Source of the DNA: an uncultured Blautia sp. | GTDB taxonomy: Bacteria; Bacillota; Clostridia; Lachnospirales; Lachnospiraceae | DNA: 6,545 nt | Direction of reading: 5' to 3' | Assembly: GCA_902476765.1 (NCBI GenBank) | Contig: CABSEJ010000175.1 | Location: 1 to 6,545 of the forward strand | Part shown: in pieces, positions 1-5,533 of the stretch | How the letters are laid out: every line of letters begins with the position of its first letter | Numbering within the stretch: position 1 is the first letter of the stretch | Notes under the pieces: generated by a model | The model's database searches: none | The model's input: the letters and a program-made list of their open reading frames with translations, nothing else | Told to the model about the DNA's origin: nothing | Translations under genes and position numbers: made by a program

Positions 1-70
1 CAGCAGATGGAAATTCAGGCAAGTCATTTGTTGAAATGTGAACGTGTCAGTACACTAGTACAGCGAAAAA
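1..70. repeat. left copy of an intergenic repeat arm, inverted relative to the right edge
   Basis: Read directly, this segment aligns with the reverse complement of 6481-6545. The best-preserved part is 44-60, containing GTGTCAGTACACTAGTA, against GTGCCAGCACACTAGTA on the right. The similarity continues outward through GTCATT (23-28) and AAATTCA (11-17), and inward to an AAAAA run (66-70). It contains a short palindrome, GTGT-N4-ACAC (44-55), and an ACTAGT site (54-59). The differences are mostly transitions plus small indels, which fits an old dispersed repeat. No coding function is apparent. Confidence 0.6.
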
Positions 71-135
71 GAATCCTGTTTTGCAGGATTCTCCGACGCA
101 GTGCACTCCTGCCCGGAGGGCTTTTTGTCCTATAG
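71..135. repeat. left copy of a structured intergenic repeat block (shortened)
   Basis: This block is shared in the same orientation with 6298-6424. It starts with a hairpin, GAATCCTG (71-78) pairing with CAGGATTC (84-91). CTCCG (91-95) can then pair with CGGAG (114-118), extended by T.G pairs, and is followed by GGGC and five T residues (119-126). It ends with CCTATAG (129-135), which matches one arm of the large palindrome in the right copy. Compared with the right copy, about 35 bases are missing from the middle and most of the terminal palindrome is gone. In plus orientation it could act as a small structured RNA or weak terminator; that is inference. Confidence 0.6.
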
Positions 136-200
136 AACCAAAATAAATATCTGCCATATGACGCAGAATATTTTCCATATATGCGGACTGTCAGTCGTAG

Positions 201-253
201 GAAGGGCCGCAGAACAGTTTTACCTGTTTTGCGGCCCTTTCACATTTTTTATA
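201..253 (+). terminator. strong hairpin with plus-strand U tract
   Basis: Bases 202-217 pair with 224-239 in a 16-bp stem with a single G.U wobble and a six-base loop, TTTTAC. On the plus strand the stem is followed by TTTCACATTTTTTAT, so it reads best as an intrinsic terminator for transcripts entering from the left. On the minus strand, where araD ends at 264, the hairpin is equally stable but CCTACGACTG follows it instead of a U tract. It may still serve as the araD 3' end. Confidence 0.7.
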
Positions 254-263
254 TTTTCTTTTT

Positions 264-953
264 CTATTTCTGTCCGTAGTAAGCGTTTGCACCATGTTTT
301 CTGTAGTAGTGCTTGTCCTGCAGCTCCTGAGGTGCCGGCTGGACCCTGGGATTAATCATCTCACATCTGGCTGCCATTTTAGCCACCTCTTCCAACACCA
401 CGGCGTTATGAACTGCCTCATGGCCGTCCTTTCCCCAGGTAAAGGGACCATGGTTCTTACAGAGAACTGCCGGAACAGCCTCATAATCCTTGTCTTTGAA
501 ATAATCGGCAATGAGAAGTCCTGTATTTTTCTCATAAGCTGTGTCAATTTCTTCCTTGGTCAGGCAGCGCACACAGGGAATTTCACCGTACATATAATCT
601 GCATGGGTAGTTCCGTAACAGGGAATTCCTCTTCCTGCCTGAGCCCAGCTTGTGGCCCACGGGGAATGTGTGTGAACCACACCGCCGATATTGGGGAAAG
701 CCTTGTACAGCTCTATATGTGTGGGGGTATCAGAGGAAGGATTGTACTTTCCTTCAATTTTATTTCCCTCTAAGTCCATAATTACCATGTCTTCCGGTGT
801 CAGCTTGTCGTAATCCACTCCGCTGGGTTTAATGGCAAAATATCCTGTCTCCCTGTCAATCTGACTTACGTTTCCCCAGGTAAAGGTTACCAGATTGTGC
901 TTCGGCAGAAGCATGTTGGCCTCATAGACCGCTCTTTTTAATTCCTCCAGCAT
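264..953 (-). CDS. araD: L-ribulose-5-phosphate 4-epimerase
   Basis: This cytoplasmic class II aldolase/epimerase interconverts L-ribulose-5-phosphate and D-xylulose-5-phosphate, linking arabinose catabolism to the pentose phosphate pathway. The 229-residue length matches the family (E. coli AraD has 231). Visible hallmarks are TWGNVS (25-30), PSG (43-45), SSDTPTH (73-79), HTHS (94-97), HADY (117-120) and KNHGP (166-170). D75, H94, H96 and H168 correspond to the metal site (D76, H95, H97, H171 in E. coli); D119 and the tyrosines in the C-terminal AYYGQ correspond to catalytic residues. An AGGAGG lies 9 nt upstream of the ATG, inside the end of araR. Only one base separates the araR stop from this start, so the two are co-transcribed and probably translationally coupled. 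UlaF/SgbE-type paralogues catalyse the same reaction, but the adjacent AraR favours AraD. No araA or araB is in the window. Confidence 0.95.
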   Translation of the reverse strand: MLEELKRAVYEANMLLPKHNLVTFTWGNVSQIDRETGYFAIKPSGVDYDKLTPEDMVIMDLEGNKIEGKYNPSSDTPTHIELYKAFPNIGGVVHTHSPWATSWAQAGRGIPCYGTTHADYMYGEIPCVRCLTKEEIDTAYEKNTGLLIADYFKDKDYEAVPAVLCKNHGPFTWGKDGHEAVHNAVVLEEVAKMAARCEMINPRVQPAPQELQDKHYYRKHGANAYYGQK

Positions 954-954
954 T

Positions 955-2064
955 TCAATTTTCCTCCTGTTCTTTTCTTATTTTTACTGAGTTTCTTATT
1001 ATCAATTCCGGTTGAATCAGCCTTGGAATCCGGCTTTTTTCTTCCGGGATGTCTCGGATTTTTTCCAAAAGAAGCTCTGCCGCCATCTCTCCCAGCTTTT
1101 CCTGGGGATGGGCGATGGTGGTCAGGGAAATATCTCCCCCTGCCATTACTGAATTATCATACCCTGTAACGGAAATATCTTCCGGTACATTTTTTCCCAT
1201 TTCTCTAAGAGTTTGTATCACACTGACTGCAATCTGGTCGTTGTAGCACACAATACCGTCTGCCTCAACTCCTTTTTCCAACAGATACTTTGTCATGATT
1301 CCCGGCTTAGTCTTCCTGTCCTCTGTATGGAACCAGATAACTCTGTCCGGGTCATAGGGAAAACCGGCTTCCTGGAGGGCCTTCACATATCCCTTATGCC
1401 TTTCCTGCCCCTGGAAATCGTCAGCTTTAAAAATCCCCAGCAGGTTTCTGTGCCCAGTGTCCAGCAGATACTTGGTAACCAGATATCCTCCTCTGCAGTC
1501 ATCCATCAGTATATGAGGCTTCTCCTGAAGCTGGGAATAAACTCCCTGGATGAACACATAGGGAATTTGATACTGGTCCAGCAAAGCATACAAGTTGGTG
1601 TGTCTGCAGATAATTTGACTTTTAGCCGGCTCAACGATAAGTCCGTCAATGTCCTTGGTAAGAATATCCTCCAGCACCTTGGCCTCCTTGGTCCTGCTGT
1701 TGGCTGTGTTTTTCAGGATAATACTGTAACCGTTTTCCGTCAGAGCTTTATCCATGCCCTGAATGAGCCTTGGAAAAATATAATCTGAAATATAGGTGGT
1801 AATAACTGCAATATTCTTAGACTTTTTCAGATGGGACATACGCTGGGAGCAGAAGGTTCCCCTTCCGTGTTCCGCCACTATATACCCTTCCTGGCTTAAA
1901 ATAGACAGAGCCTTCCTCACCGTATGTCTGCTGATATGATATTTTTCTGACAACTGGTTCTCTGAGGGAAGTTTTTCTCCTGCCCGGATTCGTCCGCTTA
2001 AAATGTCGTCTTTTAGCTCTTCCATAAGAACATAATACTTTGTTTTTCCGCTTTCCTGTGTCAT
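955..2064 (-). CDS. araR: arabinose-responsive GntR/LacI-type repressor AraR
   Basis: This is a DNA-binding repressor of arabinose-utilisation genes that is expected to be released by L-arabinose. Residues about 8-75 form a GntR-type winged helix-turn-helix: the helix-turn-helix spans about 34-62 (SENQLSEKYHISRHTVRKAL at 34-53) and the wing contains GRGTF (67-71). Residues about 83-365 form a LacI/periplasmic-binding-protein-like effector domain, with DGLIVEP at 140-146, an YNDQIA segment at 274-279 and PEDISVTGYDN at 294-304. This domain pairing and the 369-residue length match Bacillus AraR. The ATG has AAGGAG six bases upstream. A likely AraR operator/promoter lies just before the gene, suggesting autoregulation. 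It is the first gene of a two-gene unit with araD. The exact ligand is inferred from family and neighbour. Confidence 0.9.
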   Translation of the reverse strand: MTQESGKTKYYVLMEELKDDILSGRIRAGEKLPSENQLSEKYHISRHTVRKALSILSQEGYIVAEHGRGTFCSQRMSHLKKSKNIAVITTYISDYIFPRLIQGMDKALTENGYSIILKNTANSRTKEAKVLEDILTKDIDGLIVEPAKSQIICRHTNLYALLDQYQIPYVFIQGVYSQLQEKPHILMDDCRGGYLVTKYLLDTGHRNLLGIFKADDFQGQERHKGYVKALQEAGFPYDPDRVIWFHTEDRKTKPGIMTKYLLEKGVEADGIVCYNDQIAVSVIQTLREMGKNVPEDISVTGYDNSVMAGGDISLTTIAHPQEKLGEMAAELLLEKIRDIPEEKSRIPRLIQPELIIRNSVKIRKEQEEN

Positions 2065-2084
2065 ATTCCGCTCCTTTGTCCCTT

Positions 2085-2114
2085 ATTTTACAACTTGTAT
2101 GCACAAATACACAA
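2085..2114 (-). promoter_or_regulatory. putative promoter of araR-araD
   Basis: Read on the minus strand, TTGTGT (complement of 2109-2114) and TAAAAT (complement of 2085-2090) are separated by 18 bp and give a plausible sigma-A promoter. Its spacer contains the AraR-like operator core, so repressor binding would block RNA polymerase directly. The -35 match is only moderate and the start site is unproven. Confidence 0.5.
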
Positions 2115-2119
2115 GTTGT
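2090..2119. promoter_or_regulatory. AraR-type operator, nested palindrome
   Basis: The outer element is a perfect 9-bp inverted repeat, ACAACTTGT (2090-2098) and ACAAGTTGT (2111-2119), with a 12-bp spacer. Nested and offset within it is ACTTGTATGCACAAAT (2093-2108). Its reverse complement, ATTTGTGCATACAAGT, resembles the Bacillus AraR box, remembered as ATTTGTACGTACAAAT. It lies between the ylmC-like stop and the araR start, overlapping the predicted araR promoter. Autoregulation of araR-araD is the natural reading. Confidence 0.7.
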
Positions 2120-2121
2120 TC

Positions 2122-2376
2122 TTATTCTTTTTTCAGGAACTTATCTTCCCGGATTTCCACCAGAATAATATCCTCTCCTATCTGGCGGATACAGGAATAG
2201 GGAATCACATATTCTCCGGCTGCTCCGAAAAATCCGCACATTTTTCCCGGCACCGGCACAATAATCGCCTGAATCACCCCGGTCTTGCAGTCAAATTCCA
2301 CATCCAGCGGGCAGCCCAGTGATTTGCAGGTACATACGTTTATCACGTCCTTCTGTTTCAGCTCACAAATCCGCAT
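2122..2376 (-). CDS. YlmC/YmxH-family small PRC-barrel protein
   Basis: This 84-residue soluble protein belongs to the YlmC/YmxH family, often annotated as sporulation-associated in Firmicutes; its molecular role is not established. It begins MRICELKQKDVINV and has the family's later segment YVIPYSCIRQIGEDIILVEI (residues 56-75). Cysteines occur at 4, 15, 17, 22, 30, 47 and 62. No signal peptide or membrane segment is seen. I chose the ATG at 2376 because AGGGGG (complement of 2385-2390) lies eight bases upstream; an in-frame GTG seven codons earlier lies before that ribosome binding site and lacks a better one. The ribosome binding site is embedded in the terminator hairpin of the upstream kinase gene. 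The gene separates the KDG and arabinose units and is probably unrelated to sugar metabolism. Confidence 0.8.
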   Translation of the reverse strand: MRICELKQKDVINVCTCKSLGCPLDVEFDCKTGVIQAIIVPVPGKMCGFFGAAGEYVIPYSCIRQIGEDIILVEIREDKFLKKE

Positions 2377-2433
2377 GGAAAAATCCCCCTGCTTCACAGG
2401 TCTCTTTTATATCCTATGAAAGCAGAGGGATTT
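2377..2433 (-). terminator. terminator after the second kinase gene, overlapping the ylmC-like ribosome binding site
   Basis: On the minus strand the complement of 2417-2433 pairs with the complement of 2381-2396: AAATCCCTCTGCTTTCA against TGAAGCAGGGGGATTT, with one G.U pair and one bulged base. The 20-base loop is A-rich. The right arm runs into five T residues (complement of 2379-2383). The hairpin starts eight bases after the kinase stop. The same right arm supplies AGGGGG for the next gene, so a read-through message would fold its ribosome binding site into the stem. Confidence 0.65.
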
Positions 2434-2441
2434 CCAGCACT

Positions 2442-3464
2442 TTATCTATCCATTTCCAACTGAATTCCTGTATTTTTATGATTCTTGATAATGCGGTCGA
2501 TTTCTTCTAAGCCGCAGGATGGCAGGTCACCAGGGATGGTATTTTTCACCGCACTGGTAGCGTTTCCGTACTCTAAAGCCTTCTCACAGTCAAAATCATG
2601 GGCCAGCAGGCCGTACAGGGCACCGGAAATATAGGCGTCTCCGCTTCCGATTCGGTCTACTACCTCAATATTCCGGTAAGGCTCTTCCTCGTAGAACTGG
2701 TCCTCCTTGGTGTTGTAAATAACTGAGCCAAAAGAATGTACCTTGGGGCTATGTACGATTCTCTGAGTGGAAGCCACAATAGAAAGAGGATATTCTTTGG
2801 CAAAGCTTCTCATAATAGAATACACATTTCCCTTTTTCAAGAAGGTCAGTTTGGCTGTTTCCTCAGAACAGAAGAAAATATCCACATAGGGAAGGATACT
2901 CTCAATGCACTCCTTGGCTTCTGGCCCTGTCCACAGATTTCCTCTGAAATTTACGTCAAAGGAAATCAATGCGCCGTTTTCCTTAAAACGCTTCATCATC
3001 TCAATACCGGTTTTCCTGGTATTCTCGGACAAAGCCAAAGTGATGCCGCTGGTATGGAAACACCGGGCAGAAGAAAACATGGATTCCGGCAGCTCGTCTA
3101 CGGTAATCTTGCAGAAGGATGCATGACGGCGGTCATAAACCACACTGGGTTTTCTGGGATAGGCTCCGTCCTCGTAGTAATAAATTCCCAGACGGGCATC
3201 TGCATCCTGGTCATATACCAGATAATCGTCGCTGACCCCACAGAAACGAACACGGTTCTTAGCATAGGTTCCCAGGGCATTATCCGGCAGCTTGGAAATA
3301 ATACCTGTCCTCAGTCCCAGCAGAGAAACACCGGACACCACGTTTAACTCTGCTCCGCCCACCTGCTTTTGAAAGGTTTCACCACGGACGATTCTCTCGT
3401 TATTAGGCGGTGACAGACGCAGTAAAATTTCCCCCAATGACAGCAAATCAAAGTCTTTATTCAT
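2442..3464 (-). CDS. PfkB-family sugar kinase, probable 2-keto-3-deoxygluconate kinase paralogue
   Basis: This is a cytoplasmic ribokinase-fold kinase of 340 residues, predicted to phosphorylate a 2-keto-3-deoxy sugar acid with ATP. The substrate-side motif VGGAELNV is at 35-42. ARLGIYYYEDG (90-100) and KPSVVYDRRHASF (105-117) resemble segments conserved in KDG kinases. SFDVNFRGNLW is at 168-178, and the ATP/anion-hole motif DRIGSGD at 270-276 has D276 as the likely catalytic base. The ATG has AGGAGG ten bases upstream. The gene follows kdgK but is separated from it by a hairpin terminator; a weak promoter-like pair (TTGGTT, 18 bp, TATATT) overlaps that terminator, with its -10 at 3500-3505. 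Two KDG-kinase-like genes in one cluster suggest a different substrate, for example 2-keto-3-deoxygalactonate, or a separately controlled isoenzyme. The sequence alone does not decide. Confidence 0.8.
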   Translation of the reverse strand: MNKDFDLLSLGEILLRLSPPNNERIVRGETFQKQVGGAELNVVSGVSLLGLRTGIISKLPDNALGTYAKNRVRFCGVSDDYLVYDQDADARLGIYYYEDGAYPRKPSVVYDRRHASFCKITVDELPESMFSSARCFHTSGITLALSENTRKTGIEMMKRFKENGALISFDVNFRGNLWTGPEAKECIESILPYVDIFFCSEETAKLTFLKKGNVYSIMRSFAKEYPLSIVASTQRIVHSPKVHSFGSVIYNTKEDQFYEEEPYRNIEVVDRIGSGDAYISGALYGLLAHDFDCEKALEYGNATSAVKNTIPGDLPSCGLEEIDRIIKNHKNTGIQLEMDR

Positions 3465-3505
3465 ATTCCCTCAACCTCCTCATCATAAATACTCAGAATA
3501 ATATA

Positions 3506-3555
3506 GCAAAAGCTGCAGCACTAAACCAAATACCATATGTGTTCAGCGCCGCAGC
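3506..3555 (-). terminator. intrinsic terminator between the two kinase genes
   Basis: On the minus strand the complement of 3541-3555 pairs with the complement of 3512-3526: GCTGCGGCGCTGAAC against GTTTAGTGCTGCAGC. This gives 15 bp including three G.U wobbles, with a 14-base loop. TTTTGC follows (complement of 3506-3511). The orientation suits the end of the eda-kdgK transcript. The T run is short, so partial read-through into the second kinase gene is possible. Confidence 0.65.
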
Positions 3556-3611
3556 CTCTTCTATTTAAATGTTCCCCAATGGCAAAAGGGTGTTCATTTA
3601 CCAATCTTCAA

Positions 3612-4637
3612 TTATCTCTGCACACGTCCTGAGCCGTCGCCTCCGGCTAATTTCAGAACTTCGTCCATGGATACCATGTTGAAGTCACCTTCAATGGAGT
3701 GCTTCAGGCAGGAAGCAGCTACTGCGAATTCAATAGTCGCCTGAGCGTCATATCCGTTTAAGCAGGCGCAAATCAGTCCGCCTCCAAAGCTGTCGCCGCC
3801 GCCTACACGGTCAACAATGTGCATTTTGTACTTTTTGCTGAAATAATAATCCTGGCCGTCGTAGAGCATTGCAGACCAGTTATTGTCGTTTGCAGACAGA
3901 GATTCACGAAGAGTAATGGCAACTTTCTGGAATCCGAAACGGTCAGCCAACTGTTTTGCCACATCTTTATAGCCTTCATGGTTTACTTCCCCTGCTGTTA
4001 CGTCAGTGTTGGCTGCTTTGATTCCGAATACGTCTGCCGCATCTTCCTCATTGGCAATACAAACATCAACATATTTGCAGATTTCACCCATCACCTGTCC
4101 TGCTTTTTCCTTGGACCACAGTTTGTTTCTGTAGTTTAAGTCACAGGAAATTGTCAGTCCGGCTTCTTTTGCAGCCTTGCAGGCCTCCAGACAAATTTTA
4201 GCAACCTCATCGTTTAAGGCTGGTGTAATACCTGTAAAGTGGAACCAGTCAGCTCCCTGGAAGATTTTCTCCCAGTCAAAGTCAGCAGCTGTTGCTGTTG
4301 CAATGGAAGAACCGGCACGGTCATAAATAACCTTGGAAGGTCTCTGGGAAGCTCCCTTTTCCAGGAAGTAGATACCTACTCTGTCGCCGCCCCTTACAAT
4401 ATCTGTAGTGTCAACACCGTATTTGCGCAGAGAGTTTACGGCAGCCTGTCCAATCTCATGCTTTGGAAGTTTTGTCACAAATTTTGCATCAAAGCCGTAG
4501 TTAGCCAGAGATACTGCTACATTTGCCTCTCCTCCGCCGTAAGTTGCTCCGAAGGTATCTGCCTGTACGAAACGATAATATCCTTCCGGAGCCAGTCTTA
4601 ACATAATTTCACCAAAAGTAATTACTTTCTTTGCCAT
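3612..4637 (-). CDS. kdgK: 2-keto-3-deoxygluconate kinase (PfkB family)
   Basis: This enzyme phosphorylates 2-keto-3-deoxygluconate with ATP to give KDPG, the substrate of the aldolase encoded just upstream. The 341-residue protein has the ribokinase fold. GGGEANVAVS spans 34-43 on the substrate side. VGIYFLEKG (87-95) and RPSKVIYDRAGSS (99-111) are characteristic of KDG kinases. SCDLNYRNKLW is at 164-174, ITLRESLS at 241-248, and DRVGGGDSFGGG at 276-287 has D282 as the catalytic aspartate. A GAGGAGA lies about ten bases before the ATG. Only 74 bp separate it from the eda stop on the same strand, so eda-kdgK is probably an operon ending at the 3506-3555 terminator. It resembles the neighbouring second kinase in motif order, suggesting an old duplication. 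Confidence 0.88.
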   Translation of the reverse strand: MAKKVITFGEIMLRLAPEGYYRFVQADTFGATYGGGEANVAVSLANYGFDAKFVTKLPKHEIGQAAVNSLRKYGVDTTDIVRGGDRVGIYFLEKGASQRPSKVIYDRAGSSIATATAADFDWEKIFQGADWFHFTGITPALNDEVAKICLEACKAAKEAGLTISCDLNYRNKLWSKEKAGQVMGEICKYVDVCIANEEDAADVFGIKAANTDVTAGEVNHEGYKDVAKQLADRFGFQKVAITLRESLSANDNNWSAMLYDGQDYYFSKKYKMHIVDRVGGGDSFGGGLICACLNGYDAQATIEFAVAASCLKHSIEGDFNMVSMDEVLKLAGGDGSGRVQR

Positions 4638-4674
4638 TGTTTCTTATCTCCTCTTATACCTAAAAATAAAATTT

Positions 4675-4686
4675 TTCACCGGTGAA
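4675..4686. promoter_or_regulatory. 12-bp perfect palindrome in the eda-kdgK gap
   Basis: TTCACCGGTGAA is a perfect palindrome with no spacer, placed between the eda stop and the kdgK ribosome binding site. On the minus strand it is followed by an A/T-rich stretch with short T runs (AAATTTTATTTTT). It could be an operator, a weak attenuator or a processing site; the sequence does not decide. It does not resemble the palindromes in the eda-kdgR gap. Confidence 0.3.
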
Positions 4687-4711
4687 TCCCGGAACTTTCA
4701 GCAGCGTGTCT

Positions 4712-5350
4712 TTATTTTCTGATTTCAGCTACCAACTTTACAGCTTCCTCTGTGAGAGCTTTGATTTCATCAAATTTTCCGGCTTTAACCAAATCACCCT
4801 TTACCATCCAGCTTCCGCCGCAGGCAATGATTTTGTCACAGCTTAAATAGCTTTCCAGATTCTTTGCATTTACACCACCTGTAGGCATGAATTTCAGACC
4901 TACATAAGGAGCTGCCATAGCCTTGATAGTTGCCACTCCGCCAAACTGCTCAGCCGGGAAGAATTTTACAACCTTCAGGCCTCTCTTCACAGCCTGTGCT
5001 ACTTCAGAAGGTGTGATAACACCTGGGAATACTGGAATGTTCTTTTCTAAGCAGTAGTCAACGATTTCCGGATCAAAGCCAGGGCTTACGATAAATTTGG
5101 CTCCTGCTGCCACAGCTCTGTCCACCTGTTCGATAGTAAGAACAGTACCTGCTCCTACAAACATGTCCGGATATTCTTTGGCCATAACACGGATACATTC
5201 CTCTGCTGCTGCTGTACGGAAAGTAACCTCTGCACAGGGAAGTCCACCCTCTACCAAAGCCTTAGCCAGAGGTGCTGCGTCTTTTGCATCCTCCAGAACT
5301 ACTACCGGCACAACGCCGTAACCTGCGATTTGCTCTGCAACTGTACTCAT
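4712..5350 (-). CDS. eda: 2-keto-3-deoxy-6-phosphogluconate (KDPG) aldolase, possibly also 4-hydroxy-2-oxoglutarate aldolase
   Basis: This class I (Schiff-base) aldolase splits KDPG into pyruvate and glyceraldehyde-3-phosphate, the last step of the KDG branch of hexuronate catabolism. At 212 residues it is the usual size for the TIM-barrel Eda family. Visible motifs are EVTFRT (41-46; E41 and R45), GAGTV (66-70), VSPGFDP (88-94), PGVITPSE (109-116), VKFFPAE (128-134) with K129 as the Schiff-base lysine, and MPTGGV, which helps bind phosphate. AAGGAGG sits seven bases before the ATG. It is the first gene after a strong minus-strand promoter and is followed 74 bp later by kdgK. Operator-like sequence lies between the promoter and its ribosome binding site, and the divergent IclR-type gene is the probable regulator. 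Confidence 0.94.
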   Translation of the reverse strand: MSTVAEQIAGYGVVPVVVLEDAKDAAPLAKALVEGGLPCAEVTFRTAAAEECIRVMAKEYPDMFVGAGTVLTIEQVDRAVAAGAKFIVSPGFDPEIVDYCLEKNIPVFPGVITPSEVAQAVKRGLKVVKFFPAEQFGGVATIKAMAAPYVGLKFMPTGGVNAKNLESYLSCDKIIACGGSWMVKGDLVKAGKFDEIKALTEEAVKLVAEIRK

Positions 5351-5365
5351 AATTGTTCCTCCTTA

Positions 5366-5396
5366 TTTCGTTTCATATTATGAAATGTCGTTTCGT
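5366..5396. promoter_or_regulatory. putative KDG-regulator operator in the eda leader
   Basis: TTTCATATTATGAAA (5371-5385) is a perfect inverted repeat with a one-base centre. It overlaps TGAAA-N5-TTTCG (5381-5395), which resembles the TGAAA-N5-TTTCA pattern remembered for enterobacterial KdgR. A further TTTCG lies at 5366-5370. The cluster sits downstream of the predicted eda transcription start and upstream of its ribosome binding site, so a bound IclR-type regulator would act as a roadblock. Which half-site pair is used is not known. Confidence 0.55.
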
Positions 5397-5416
5397 CATG
5401 TGATATCTTTACTTGC

Positions 5417-5444
5417 ATTATACTACTGTAGCATAAAAAGTCAA
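5417..5444 (-). promoter_or_regulatory. eda(-kdgK) promoter
   Basis: On the minus strand TTGACT (complement of 5439-5444) and TATAAT (complement of 5417-5422) are separated by 16 bp, a strong sigma-A promoter. Transcription should start near 5410, giving a leader of about 60 nt that carries the operator-like repeats and the AAGGAGG of eda. Confidence 0.8.
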
Positions 5445-5460
5445 GGAATTTTTTCAGTGG

Positions 5461-5489
5461 TTGCCACTTTCTTCGGAAAGTGATACAAT
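5461..5489 (+). promoter_or_regulatory. promoter of the IclR-family gene
   Basis: TTGCCA (5461-5466) and TACAAT (5484-5489) are separated by exactly 17 bp. It lies back-to-back with the eda promoter, the two -35 elements being only 16 bp apart. The start is expected near 5496. AGGAG (5521-5525) then precedes the ATG at 5534 by eight bases. Confidence 0.75.
5465..5482. promoter_or_regulatory. palindrome filling the spacer of the IclR-gene promoter
   Basis: CACTTTC-TTCG-GAAAGTG is a perfect 7-bp inverted repeat. It overlaps the end of the -35 and fills nearly all of the spacer of the plus-strand promoter. It lies upstream of both predicted start sites, so it should act as DNA, most simply as an autoregulatory operator. 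It shares only TTTC/GAAA half-sites with the palindrome in the eda leader, and at a different spacing. Confidence 0.5.
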
Positions 5490-5533
5490 AGCGCCAAAAT
5501 GATTTTGAATTTCACAGAACAGGAGTTGTTATC

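Noticed and set aside
71..135. CRISPR array or riboswitch
   Set aside because: There is no regular repeat-spacer pattern, and the hairpins lie downstream of genes and match no riboswitch consensus I recognise.
101..355. Plus-strand open frame of 84 codons over the left intergenic region
   Set aside because: It begins inside the repeat block, runs through the terminator hairpin and overlaps the end of araD on the other strand. No ribosome binding site and no recognisable protein.
294..773. Long plus-strand open frame opposite araD
   Set aside because: It is antisense to a clear araD with all family motifs; the predicted protein is low-quality and matches nothing known to me.
1213..1788. 191-codon plus-strand open frame opposite araR
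   Set aside because: It lies wholly inside the well-supported AraR coding sequence on the other strand, with no ribosome binding site.
2377..2397. GTG start adding seven residues to the ylmC-like protein
   Set aside because: The only good ribosome binding site lies downstream of this codon, and family members begin close to MRICEL.
2736..3347. 203-codon plus-strand open frame opposite the second kinase
   Set aside because: It is a shadow of the kinase gene; no promoter, ribosome binding site or family motif was seen.
5465..5482. Stable UUCG-tetraloop RNA hairpin
   Set aside because: It is upstream of both predicted transcription starts, so it should not be transcribed from either promoter; a DNA operator is the better reading.
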